A stretch of DNA of 64,000 nt from Streptomyces fildesensis (lineage in GTDB: Bacteria; Actinomycetota; Actinomycetes; Streptomycetales; Streptomycetaceae), in assembly GCF_016107395.1 (NCBI RefSeq), contig NZ_JAAIKO010000018.1:1-64000 (forward strand), written 5' to 3'. Numbering within the stretch: position 1 is the stretch's first letter; each line of letters opens with the position of its first letter. A program made the translations under genes and the position numbers. Shown piece after piece: positions 13,446-20,481 of the stretch. Under the pieces are notes generated by a model that saw only the letters and a program-made list of their open reading frames with translations, did no database searches and was not told the DNA's origin.

Positions 13446-14237
13446 GTGTCCCTCGGCAACCCGCCCTCCGACGACCGGCCCTCCGTCGGTCGTGCCCTTG
13501 CCCAGGCCCGCCTCGCCGCCGGACTGACCATTGACGAGGTCAGCTCCACGACGCGGGTGCGCGCCCCCATCGTGCTCGCCATCGAACAGGACGACTTCTC
13601 CCGTTGCGGTGGCGACGTCTATGCCCGCGGTCACATCCGCAACCTCGCCCGCGCCGTCGGGATCGACCCCGAGCCGCTGGTCCAGCAGTACGCGGACGAG
13701 CACGGTGGCGCCACCACCCAGGTCCCCGTCGCGCCGCTCTACGAGGCGGAGCGGATCCGCCCGGACCGCCGCCGTCCGAACTGGACCGCGGCGATGGTCG
13801 CGGCGATCGTCGCCGTCGTCGGGTTCGTGGGCTTCACCGCGTTCAACGGATCCGGCGGCAACACGCCGTCGGCCGCCGCGAAGCCCTCGGTGACCGCCAC
13901 CACGGCCAAGCCCAGTCCCAAGCCGGCCGACCCCAAGCCCGAGCCGACGGACAGCGCGATCGCCGCCGCTCCGGTGGGCAAGGTGACCGTGAAGCTGACC
14001 GCGGACGTCGGCAAGAGCTGGATCCAGGTGACGGACAGCACCGGCAAGCCGCTCTTCGCCGACACCCTGGAGAAGGGCGACTCCAAGACCTTCACCGACG
14101 GCAAGAAGATCAAACTCGTGATCGGCGACGCGGGCGCGATCAAGCTCTTCGTCAACGGCAAGGACCTCGGTCCGGCGGGCACGGACGGCCAGGTCGTGCG
14201 GCTCACCTTCACCCCCGGAGACCCCCAGGCCGGGTGA
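13446..14237 (+). CDS. RodZ-like helix-turn-helix membrane protein
   Basis: 263 residues from GTG 13446. Residues 10-85 form a cytoplasmic Cro/RodZ-type helix-turn-helix (VGRALAQARLAAGLTIDEVSSTTRVRAPIVLAIE, then CGGDVYARGHIRNLARAVG). One membrane segment follows (about 117-136, WTAAMVAAIVAVVGFVGFTAF), then a Pro/Lys-rich linker (KPSPKPADPKPEPTD). Last is an extracytoplasmic DUF4115-like beta domain (TVKLTADVGKSWIQVTD to GQVVRLTFTPG). This is the RodZ architecture, which in rods links MreB to the envelope. In Streptomyces the orthologous position next to ftsK and pgsA is conserved. Its exact role there is not established by the sequence. Confidence 0.8.
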   Translation: MSLGNPPSDDRPSVGRALAQARLAAGLTIDEVSSTTRVRAPIVLAIEQDDFSRCGGDVYARGHIRNLARAVGIDPEPLVQQYADEHGGATTQVPVAPLYEAERIRPDRRRPNWTAAMVAAIVAVVGFVGFTAFNGSGGNTPSAAAKPSVTATTAKPSPKPADPKPEPTDSAIAAAPVGKVTVKLTADVGKSWIQVTDSTGKPLFADTLEKGDSKTFTDGKKIKLVIGDAGAIKLFVNGKDLGPAGTDGQVVRLTFTPGDPQAG

Positions 14238-14273
14238 ACGAGGGTGAACGTAAGAGGGACGGCTGGGACAAAG

Positions 14274-14286
14274 TAGGCTGAGCCTA
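14274..14286. promoter_or_regulatory. Perfect palindrome overlapping the -10 element and start of rimO
   Basis: TAGGCT-G-AGCCTA is a perfect 6+1+6 inverted repeat. Its left arm TAGGCT (14274-14279) is also a TANNNT -10 hexamer exactly six bases before the rimO ATG. It could be an operator at a leaderless promoter. No protein is known to me to bind here. Confidence 0.4.
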
Positions 14287-15776
14287 TGCCCGAACCCCGT
14301 ACCGTCGCCCTTGTCACGCTCGGCTGCGCCCGCAATGAGGTGGATTCCGAGGAGCTCGCCGGCCGTCTGGCGGCGGACGGCTGGCAGCTGGTGGATGACG
14401 CCGCGGACGCCGACGTCGCCGTGGTCAACACCTGCGGCTTCGTCGACGCCGCCAAGAAGGACTCCGTGGACGCCCTCCTGGAGGCCAATGACCTCAAGGG
14501 TCATGGCCGCACCCAGGCGGTCGTCGCGGTCGGCTGCATGGCCGAGCGGTACGGCAAGGAGCTCTCCGAGGCCCTGCCCGAGGCCGACGCGGTGCTCGGC
14601 TTCGACGACTACACGGACATCTCCGACCGCCTCCAGACCATCCTCTCCGGTGGCGTGCACGCCTCGCACACCCCGCGCGACCGCCGCAAGCTGCTGCCGA
14701 TCAGCCCCGCCGAGCGGCAGGGCGCCACGGTGGCGCTGCCCGGCCACGCGCAGGAGGCCCCGGCCCCCGCGCCGGCCGACCTCCCCGAGGGCGTCGCCCC
14801 CGCCTCGGGGCCCCGCGCGCCGCTGCGCCGCCGCCTGGACAACAGCCCGGTCGCCTCGGTGAAGCTGGCCTCCGGCTGCGACCGCCGCTGCTCGTTCTGC
14901 GCCATCCCGTCCTTCCGTGGCTCGTTCATCTCCCGCCGCCCCTCCGATGTCCTCGGCGAGACGCGCTGGCTCGCCGACCAGGGCGTCAGCGAGGTCATGC
15001 TGGTCAGCGAGAACAACACCTCTTACGGCAAGGACCTCGGCGACATCCGGCTGCTGGAGACGCTGCTGCCGGAGCTGGCGGCCGTCCCGGGCATCGAGCG
15101 GATCCGGGTCAGCTACCTGCAGCCCGCCGAGATGCGCCCCGGCCTGATCGACGCCCTGACCTCGACCGACAAGGTCATGCCGTACTTCGACCTCTCGTTC
15201 CAGCACTCGGCGCCCGGCGTGCTGCGCGCGATGCGCCGCTTCGGCAGCACCGAGAGCTTCCTGGAACTGCTCGGCACCATCCGCGGCAAGGCCCCGGAGG
15301 CCGGCGTCCGCTCCAACTTCATCGTCGGCTTCCCCGGCGAGACCGAGGCGGACCTGGAGGAGCTGGAACGCTTCCTCAGCTCCGCGCGGCTCGACGCCAT
15401 CGGGGTCTTCGGGTACTCGGACGAGGACGGCACCGAAGCGGCCGGCTACGGGGACAAGCTCGACGAGGACACCGTCGCCCGGCGGCTGGCGCGCGTGTCG
15501 CGTCTCGCCGAGGAGCTGACCGCGCAGCGCGCCCTGGAGCGGCTCGGCTCCACCGTGCGGGTGCTGGTCGAATCCATCGACGAGGAGACCGGCGAGGCGG
15601 TCGGCCGCGCCGACCACCAGGCGCCGGAAACGGACGGATCGACCACGCTGACCTCCTGCGAGGGGCTGAAGCCGGGCATGATGGTAACCGCGAAGGTGAT
15701 CGACACCGAAGGTGTCGACCTCATCGCGGAACCCCTGACCGGGGGCGACTGTTCTGTGGAGGAGGTGGGCAGATGA
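14286..15776 (+). CDS. rimO: Ribosomal protein S12 methylthiotransferase RimO
   Basis: 496 residues. The N-terminal UPF0004 domain has LGCARNEVDSE and VNTCGFVDAA plus VGCMAERY, whose cysteines bind the auxiliary iron-sulphur cluster. The radical SAM core carries CDRRCSFC (Cys198, Cys202, Cys205), and a C-terminal TRAM domain (about 425-490) follows. RimO methylthiolates a conserved aspartate of ribosomal protein S12. The SFQHSAPGVLRAMRRFG and GFPGETE motifs distinguish it as a methylthiotransferase, and the miaB paralogue lies elsewhere in the window. An Ala/Pro-rich insertion (about 150-185) precedes the radical SAM core. The stop overlaps the pgsA start by 4 bp (ATGA), indicating translational coupling. 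Confidence 0.93.
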   Translation: MPEPRTVALVTLGCARNEVDSEELAGRLAADGWQLVDDAADADVAVVNTCGFVDAAKKDSVDALLEANDLKGHGRTQAVVAVGCMAERYGKELSEALPEADAVLGFDDYTDISDRLQTILSGGVHASHTPRDRRKLLPISPAERQGATVALPGHAQEAPAPAPADLPEGVAPASGPRAPLRRRLDNSPVASVKLASGCDRRCSFCAIPSFRGSFISRRPSDVLGETRWLADQGVSEVMLVSENNTSYGKDLGDIRLLETLLPELAAVPGIERIRVSYLQPAEMRPGLIDALTSTDKVMPYFDLSFQHSAPGVLRAMRRFGSTESFLELLGTIRGKAPEAGVRSNFIVGFPGETEADLEELERFLSSARLDAIGVFGYSDEDGTEAAGYGDKLDEDTVARRLARVSRLAEELTAQRALERLGSTVRVLVESIDEETGEAVGRADHQAPETDGSTTLTSCEGLKPGMMVTAKVIDTEGVDLIAEPLTGGDCSVEEVGR

Positions 15777-16570
15777 CCGGAGTCCCCGTGCCGGCCGCGG
15801 CCACCCCGGACCACATGGGCGATCCTGTGGTCGGCCAGGCCGGGCTCTGGAACATCGCCAACCTGCTCACGATGATGCGGCTGGTGCTGGTTCCCGGCTT
15901 CGTCATGCTGCTGATCCACGACGGCGGCCACGACCCCGCCTGGCGTTCGTTCGCCTGGGCGGCGTTCGCCATCGCGATGATCACCGACCTCTTCGACGGG
16001 GAACTGGCCCGGCGCTACGGGCTGGTCACCGACTTCGGCAAGATCGCCGACCCCATCGCCGACAAGGCGATCATGGGCGCCGCGCTCGTCGGGCTGTCCG
16101 CGCTGGGCGACCTGCCGTGGTGGGTGACCGGAGTGATCCTCTTCCGGGAGATCGGCATCACGCTGATGCGCTTCTGGGTGATCCGGCACGGAGTGATCCC
16201 GGCCAGCCGCGGCGGCAAGCTCAAGACGCTGACCCAGGGCATCGCGGTCGGCATGTACATCCTGGCTCTCACCGGGCCGCTGGCGACGCTGCGGGCCTGG
16301 GCGATGGCCGCGGCCGTCGTGCTGACCGTCCTCACCGGGCTCGACTACATCCGGCAGGCCGTCGTGCTGCGCCGGGCCGGCCTCGCCGCGCAGCGCGAGC
16401 GCGCGGCCGCCCAGGCCGAACCGCCGGCCGAACCCGGCCTGCGGGCCGCGTCTGATCTCCGGGCCACGTCTGATCTCCGGGCCACGGTGGACGCGGAACC
16501 GGAGCACGGACAGGATCCGGAGCGCGAACAGCGGACCTCCCCGCGGCGGCAGAGTCACCAGAACGGATGA
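15773..16570 (+). CDS. pgsA: CDP-diacylglycerol-glycerol-3-phosphate 3-phosphatidyltransferase
   Basis: 265 residues, starting inside the rimO stop and ending 4 bp into cinA. The CDP-alcohol phosphotransferase signature DG-x2-AR-x8-G-x3-D-x3-D is present as DGELARRYG followed by DFGKIADPIADK, surrounded by four or more membrane helices. The enzyme makes phosphatidylglycerol phosphate, the precursor of phosphatidylglycerol and cardiolipin. The last 50 residues are hydrophilic and include a duplicated SDLRAT hexapeptide, from an 18-bp direct repeat near 16453-16490. Such a tail is not needed for catalysis and is probably lineage-specific. Confidence 0.92.
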   Translation: MTGVPVPAAATPDHMGDPVVGQAGLWNIANLLTMMRLVLVPGFVMLLIHDGGHDPAWRSFAWAAFAIAMITDLFDGELARRYGLVTDFGKIADPIADKAIMGAALVGLSALGDLPWWVTGVILFREIGITLMRFWVIRHGVIPASRGGKLKTLTQGIAVGMYILALTGPLATLRAWAMAAAVVLTVLTGLDYIRQAVVLRRAGLAAQRERAAAQAEPPAEPGLRAASDLRATSDLRATVDAEPEHGQDPEREQRTSPRRQSHQNG

Positions 16571-17127
16571 CAGCTGCCGAGGTGTTGCGACTGCTCGACG
16601 GCCGGGGGCTCACCCTGGCGGTCGCCGAGTCGCTGACCGGCGGTCTGCTGGCCGCGGAGCTGACGTCCGTCCCCGGAGCCTCCCGGACCTTCCGCGGCTC
16701 GGTGACGGCCTACGCGACGGAACTCAAGCACGTACTGCTCGGCGTGGACGCCGCACTGCTGGCCGATCGAGGAGCGGTCGACCCTCAGGTGGCCCTCGAG
16801 ATGGCCGAGGGTGTGCGGAGCAGACTGGAAGCCGACTGGGGCGTGGCCACCACCGGTGTCGCGGGACCGGATCCGCAGGACGGGCAGCCGGTCGGCACGG
16901 TGTACGTGGCGGTGGCCGGTCCCGGAGGCTCGGCGGTCGACCCGCTGCGGCTGGAGGGCAGCCGCTCCGGGATCCGTGCCGCCAGCGTGACCGCCGCACT
17001 CGCTCTGCTGGAGCGGTCCCTCACAACAGGGGTGCCGTCCCGCGCGACAGGGGTGCCGTCCCTCACGACCGGGGTGCGGGCGAAGGATAGGGAAGAAGAC
17101 GGGGGCAAGGGATGTTTGCAGCCCTGA
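16567..17127 (+). CDS. cinA: CinA C-terminal-domain protein (NMN deamidase family)
   Basis: 186 residues consisting only of the CinA C-terminal domain (AESLTGGLLAAELTSVPGAS, the YATELKHVLLGV region, and TTGVAGPDPQDGQPVGTVYVAVA). Proteins of this type convert nicotinamide mononucleotide to the acid form in NAD recycling. It overlaps pgsA by 4 bp. The C-terminus after about residue 150 holds repeated TTGVPS/ATGVPS units encoded by 21-bp imperfect direct repeats (about 17021-17075), likely disordered. clgR follows after a 94-bp gap with its own ribosome-binding site. Confidence 0.9.
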   Translation: MTAAEVLRLLDGRGLTLAVAESLTGGLLAAELTSVPGASRTFRGSVTAYATELKHVLLGVDAALLADRGAVDPQVALEMAEGVRSRLEADWGVATTGVAGPDPQDGQPVGTVYVAVAGPGGSAVDPLRLEGSRSGIRAASVTAALALLERSLTTGVPSRATGVPSLTTGVRAKDREEDGGKGCLQP

Positions 17128-17221
17128 GTGAACACGTCATCGCTCCCCGCACGGCCGGTGCCCGAGGCGGTACGGTGGGGCAAGAAGGATCCGGATTCGC
17201 GGTCCGAGGAGGGAGCCACCG

Positions 17222-17605
17222 ATGATCCTGCTCCGTCGCCTGTTGGGTGACGTGCTGCGTCGGCAGCGCCAACGTCAGGGCCGCACTCTGCGTGAGGTCT
17301 CCTCTTCCGCCCGGGTGTCCCTGGGCTATCTGTCCGAAGTGGAGCGAGGGCAGAAGGAGGCATCCTCCGAGCTGCTCTCCGCGATCTGCGACGCGCTGGA
17401 CGTCCCGATGTCCGAGGTGATGCGCGAGGTCAGCGATGATCTGTCGCTCGCGGAGCTGGCCCAGTCGGCGGCGTCCGAGACTCCTGCGGCGCCGATGCGA
17501 CCACTGTTGGGTGCGGTGACCTCCGTCACATCCGTGACGACCGAGCGGGTCACCATCAAGGCGCCGAAGGCGCCCGCTGAGGCCGTTGACGTGGTCGCGG
17601 CCTGA
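17222..17605 (+). CDS. clgR: ClgR, XRE-family activator of clp protease genes
   Basis: 127 residues. GAGGAGGGA lies well placed before ATG 17222. An N-terminal XRE helix-turn-helix is clear (GRTLREVSSSARVSLGYLSEVERGQKEAS to LSAICDALDVPMSEVM). The pgsA-cinA-clgR order is conserved across Streptomyces, Corynebacterium and Mycobacterium, which supports the name. ClgR activates clpP1P2, clpC and lon. In Streptomyces it is itself removed by ClpP, depending on a C-terminal Ala-Ala, and this protein does end in VDVVAA. It is followed by a strong terminator. No ClgR box was convincing in its own upstream region. Confidence 0.92.
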   Translation: MILLRRLLGDVLRRQRQRQGRTLREVSSSARVSLGYLSEVERGQKEASSELLSAICDALDVPMSEVMREVSDDLSLAELAQSAASETPAAPMRPLLGAVTSVTSVTTERVTIKAPKAPAEAVDVVAA

Positions 17606-17635
17606 GCCGCCCGTCACTCCAGAAGTTCTTGCACC

Positions 17636-17676
17636 GGGACCCCGGTCGGCACTGCCGACCGGGGTCCCGCTCTTTT
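17636..17676 (+). terminator. Terminator after clgR
   Basis: GGGACCCCGGTCGGCA (17636-17651) and its complement (17653-17668) form a very stable hairpin. Steric limits make the effective loop a few bases larger than one. It is followed by GCTCTTTT and ends the pgsA-cinA-clgR transcript before dps. Confidence 0.9.
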
Positions 17677-17715
17677 GCCAGGCACAGCGGGACGAGGCAG
17701 GGTAGGCGATACGGA

Positions 17716-17731
17716 GTTAACAGGGCTTAAC
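17716..17731. promoter_or_regulatory. Inverted repeat upstream of dps
   Basis: GTTAA-CAGGGC-TTAAC is a perfect 5+6+5 inverted repeat 40 bp before the dps start, in an unusually AT-rich patch. It sits where a regulator or stress sigma factor could act. The binding factor is unknown. Confidence 0.35.
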
Positions 17732-17771
17732 GGACTATTCGTCAGGCCCGTCGCCAGTAGGAGGATTCCGC

Positions 17772-18242
17772 ATGAGTGTCGTCAAGAGCCCGCTGTCCGA
17801 GAAGCACCGCAAGATCGTCAGTGAGGCGCTGCAGGGCGCTCTGGTGGATCTCGTGGATCTGGCGCTGGTGTCCAAGCAGGTCCACTGGACCGTGGTGGGC
17901 CCGCGCTTCCGCTCGGTCCATCTGCAGCTCGACGAGGTCGTCGACACCGCCAGGCTGCACGCCGACACGGTGGCGGAGCGGGCCTCCGCGATCGGCGTCA
18001 CGGCGGACGGGCGGGCCGACACGGTCTCGAAGACCAGCGGGATCGACACGGTCACCGACGGCTGGATCAAGGACACGCAGGCGGTGGGCATCCTCATCGC
18101 GGCACTCGACTCGGTGATCGAGCGGATGCGGGAGCGCATCGGGACGACGGGGGACGCCGACCCGGTCACGCAGGACATCATCATCGGGCTCACGGCGGAC
18201 CTGGAGAAGTTCCACTGGATGTTCCAGGCGGAGAACGTGTAG
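17772..18242 (+). CDS. dps: Dps-family ferritin-like DNA-protecting protein
   Basis: 156 residues from ATG 17772 with GTAGGAGGA upstream. The Dps signature is complete: SKQVHWTVVGPRFRSVHLQLDEVV, then a HADTVAERASAIG segment carrying the intersubunit ferroxidase residues, and a C-terminal helix with TADLEKFHWMFQ. Dps assembles into dodecamers that oxidise and store iron and compact the nucleoid in stress and in spores. By position (after clgR) it corresponds to the S. coelicolor DpsB type, which has short tails. Indeed no long Lys-rich N-terminal or C-terminal extension is seen. Confidence 0.93.
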   Translation: MSVVKSPLSEKHRKIVSEALQGALVDLVDLALVSKQVHWTVVGPRFRSVHLQLDEVVDTARLHADTVAERASAIGVTADGRADTVSKTSGIDTVTDGWIKDTQAVGILIAALDSVIERMRERIGTTGDADPVTQDIIIGLTADLEKFHWMFQAENV

Positions 18243-18534
18243 CGGGAAGCGCCGGCGCTGCGCTCGGCGGGCGCCTGTGGCGCTCGGGGGCGGTCGGGTG
18301 CTTAGGGGGGTGGCGGCGCGGGCCGCTCGGGGCGCCCCAGGGGCCTCCTGCGCCCCGCGTGCCCCGGGCTGCGCGCCCCGCGCGCCTCGTACGCCCTGGT
18401 GCCCGTGGTCCTGAGCGGTCTACGATGGGCGGCTCGTCACGTTGCGTTGATGCATCGTCGCAGGCAGTGGCGATGCGCTGCTCCCATCGGGTGAACGTCC
18501 GGGCGGGGGCGGCGGCAGAGGGCTAGCGATCTTG

Positions 18535-18607
18535 GGAACCGGGCATCGCACCCTGGTACGGAGAGCCTCCCGGGGCTCTCCGCCGCAACCTCGGGGTTCC
18601 GAAGGAG
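18535..18607 (+). ncRNA. Candidate structured 5' leader (multibranch hairpin element)
   Basis: An outer stem GGAACC (18535-18540)/GGTTCC (18595-18600) encloses a small hairpin GGG-catcgca-CCC (18541-18553) and a perfect 9-bp hairpin CGGAGAGCC/GGCTCTCCG (18559-18567 with 18574-18582). The outer stem ends exactly where the ribosome-binding site GAAGGAGG (18601-18608) begins, so folding could gate translation of the small membrane protein. A TACGAT -10 candidate lies at 18421-18426. No named riboswitch class matches. The rest of the 370-bp gap 18243-18613 is GC-rich with no gene I can support. Confidence 0.35.
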
Positions 18608-18613
18608 GCGGCC

Positions 18614-19045
18614 ATGCGCGTGCTCCAGCTCCAGGTCATCCGGAGTCTGTGGTCCCGCAGGGCGGTCCGCTGGACCGTCGCGCTGGGCCTGGGCGTCCTG
18701 TGGTGGTGGGCCGCGCTGCGGCTCGCCGTGCAGCCCGACCGGGCCGGGCCCTTCGAGAGTGCCGTGACAGCGGGCGGCTGGGGGCTGGGCCTGATACCGC
18801 TGCACGCCGTACCGCGCACCGCTGCCCGAACCCGGCGCGGCCGCTACCAGGGCATCGCCACTCCGCCGTTCGGCCGGAGGATCTGGCCGGTGGTGAAGGC
18901 CGAGGCGTCGGAGGCGAGGAAGAGCACGGACCCCGCCACGTCCTCGGGGGTGCCGACCCGCCCCAGCGGCGCCATCCGCACGAGCGACGCCTCGGCGCGC
19001 GCCTGGGCGGCCTCGTCGAAGGATCCGTCGGACCCCGTCCCGTAG
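18614..19045 (+). CDS. Small membrane protein of unknown function
   Basis: ATG 18614 follows an excellent GAAGGAGG. The first 75 residues look like a real protein: basic N-terminus (MRVLQLQVIRSLWSRRAVR), one membrane segment (TVALGLGVLWWWAALRLAV), a polar loop, a weaker second hydrophobic stretch (GGWGLGLIPLHAV) and RTRRGRY. From about residue 78 the frame runs antisense into the 3' end of the short-chain dehydrogenase for 200 bp and loses protein character. A frameshift or mutated stop near 18845 may have lengthened it, and a natural product of about 80 residues is likely. No family recognised. Confidence 0.5.
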   Translation: MRVLQLQVIRSLWSRRAVRWTVALGLGVLWWWAALRLAVQPDRAGPFESAVTAGGWGLGLIPLHAVPRTAARTRRGRYQGIATPPFGRRIWPVVKAEASEARKSTDPATSSGVPTRPSGAIRTSDASARAWAASSKDPSDPVP

Positions 19046-19641
19046 TGGGAGGTCATCGGGGTGCGGATGAACCCCGGGGCGATGGCGTTGGCGCGGATGC
19101 CGAGCGGACCGAGTTCGGTCGCCAGGGTTCTGGTGAGCTGCACGACGGCGGCTTTGGAGACGCTGTAGCAGAGCAGTCCGCGGGCGCCGGTGTCGATCGC
19201 GCCGGAGGCCATCGTGATGATGCTGCCGGACCGCTGGGCGGTCATGGCGCGTGCCGCCTCCTGGGCGCTGTGCAGCACGCCCTTGAAGTTGACGCCGAGG
19301 ACGCGGTCCAGATCGGCGTCGTCCGTCTCCAGGACGCTGCTGCTGTGCATGATCCCGGCGATGGCCGCCAGGACGTCCAGCCGCCCGTGGTCGCGGACCG
19401 TCTCGGCGACGGTCTCGGCGATCTGGGCCCGGTCGGTGACGTCCAGCTGCCGGGCGCGGGCGGCGCCGCCGGCCTTCTCGATCAGTTCCGCGGTCTCCCG
19501 CACGCCGGGGCCGTCGCGGTCCGCGCAGACGACGGTGGCGCCGGCCTCGGCCAGCAGAACGGCGGACGCGCGGCCGATCCCGCTCGCGGCGCCGGTGACC
19601 AGTGCGGTGCGTCCGGTGAGGTCGTACGCCTTCATGGGCAT
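18844..19641 (-). CDS. Short-chain dehydrogenase/reductase (SDR)
   Basis: 265 residues from ATG 19641. Classical SDR features: TGAASGIG nucleotide-binding loop, CADRD after beta-2, DVTD, a NAG-like AAIAGIMH, NFKGVLHSAQEA, catalytic Ser and YSVSK, and NAIAPGFIRTPMT. Asp after beta-2 suggests NAD(H). The substrate is unknown. An in-frame TTG at 19677 is unlikely because it lies in the -35 element. Reading the minus strand, TTGACG-N18-TACCGT places the start codon six bases after the -10, so the mRNA is probably leaderless. A perfect palindrome overlaps the -35. The 3' end overlaps the opposite-strand small membrane protein frame. Confidence 0.85.
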   Translation of the reverse strand: MPMKAYDLTGRTALVTGAASGIGRASAVLLAEAGATVVCADRDGPGVRETAELIEKAGGAARARQLDVTDRAQIAETVAETVRDHGRLDVLAAIAGIMHSSSVLETDDADLDRVLGVNFKGVLHSAQEAARAMTAQRSGSIITMASGAIDTGARGLLCYSVSKAAVVQLTRTLATELGPLGIRANAIAPGFIRTPMTSHYGTGSDGSFDEAAQARAEASLVRMAPLGRVGTPEDVAGSVLFLASDASAFTTGQILRPNGGVAMPW

Positions 19642-19663
19642 GACGCGACGGTACGACTGTATC

Positions 19664-19676
19664 TGACGGTCCGTCA
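19664..19676. promoter_or_regulatory. TetR-type palindromic operator at the SDR promoter and nei stop codon
   Basis: TGACGG-T-CCGTCA is a perfect 6+1+6 palindrome. On the minus strand it contains the -35 hexamer TTGACG of the SDR promoter and the TGA stop codon of nei. TGACGGnCCGTCA resembles operators of TetR-family regulators, but no regulator gene of that family is in the window. Confidence 0.5.
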
Positions 19677-20474
19677 ATTATCGTGCGGGTGCGGACCTCG
19701 CTGGCAGCGCGGACACCAGTACGCGACGCGGGCCCGTTCCGGTGGTCCGTGCTGTCCGACGCGGACGGCGGTGCCGCAGCGCAGGCACGGCCGGTGCTCC
19801 CTGCCGTACACCCAGTGGGTGCGGCCGCGCCGCAGGTCCCCGGTGGTGATGTGGCCGGGGCGGGCCTTGTTCGCCTCCAGCAGTTTCTTGGCGAGCACCA
19901 CCAGCTTCTCCGGCCCGGCCTCGCCGACCGGCGTCCAGGGGGTGATGCCGCGCAGGAAGCAGAGCTCCGACACGTAGACGTTGCCGACGCCCGCCAGATT
20001 GCGCTGGTCCAGGAGGGCCTCGCCGACCGGCCGGGCGGGCTCGGCGCGCAGCCGCGCCGCGGCCTCGGCCGGATCCCAGTCCGGGCCCAGCAGATCGGGT
20101 CCGAGATGGCCGACGACGCTGTCCTCCTCGGCGGTGGGCAGCAGTTCCAGCACCGGCAGCCGGTAGCCGACCGCCACCCGCGCGGGTGTCTCCAGCACGG
20201 CGCGGACCTGGTGGAGGGGGCCGCCGCGCCACCGGTCACCCGGCCCGTACAGATGCCAGGAGCCGTCCATACGCAGATGGGAGTGGAGCGTCAGACCGCC
20301 GTCGAAGCGCGTCATCAGATGCTTGCCGCGCGCGACCACCTCGGTGACGCGGCGGTCCGTGAGGTCAGTGGTGGCGAGCTGCGGCACGCGCAGGTCGGCG
20401 CGGACGAGGGACCGGCCCGCCAGGGCCTCGTCGAGCCGGCGTGCGGTCAGCCAGACCGTGTCTCCTTCGGGCAC
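19674..20474 (-). CDS. nei: Nei-family DNA glycosylase/AP lyase (endonuclease VIII-like)
   Basis: 266 residues from GTG 20474. The start is fixed by chemistry: the second residue is the catalytic proline and the third the glutamate (VPEGDTVWLTARRLDEAL). A lysine in the RGKHL motif, the helix-two-turn-helix region (LLDQRNLAGVGNVYVSELCFLRGITPWTP) and a C-terminal zinc finger (CLRC...CPRC) complete the Fpg/Nei fold. PEGDT rather than PELPE marks the Nei branch. The enzyme excises oxidised pyrimidines and cleaves the abasic site. It starts 7 bp after lhr stops, so the two are one operon. The same pair occurs in Mycobacterium tuberculosis (lhr, nei). Confidence 0.93.
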   Translation of the reverse strand: MPEGDTVWLTARRLDEALAGRSLVRADLRVPQLATTDLTDRRVTEVVARGKHLMTRFDGGLTLHSHLRMDGSWHLYGPGDRWRGGPLHQVRAVLETPARVAVGYRLPVLELLPTAEEDSVVGHLGPDLLGPDWDPAEAAARLRAEPARPVGEALLDQRNLAGVGNVYVSELCFLRGITPWTPVGEAGPEKLVVLAKKLLEANKARPGHITTGDLRRGRTHWVYGREHRPCLRCGTAVRVGQHGPPERARVAYWCPRCQRGPHPHDN

Positions 20475-20481
20475 CTCCCCA

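Noticed and set aside
19642..19677. SDR start at TTG 19677
   Set aside because: The TTG is part of the -35 element and operator; ATG 19641 fits the leaderless promoter and family length.
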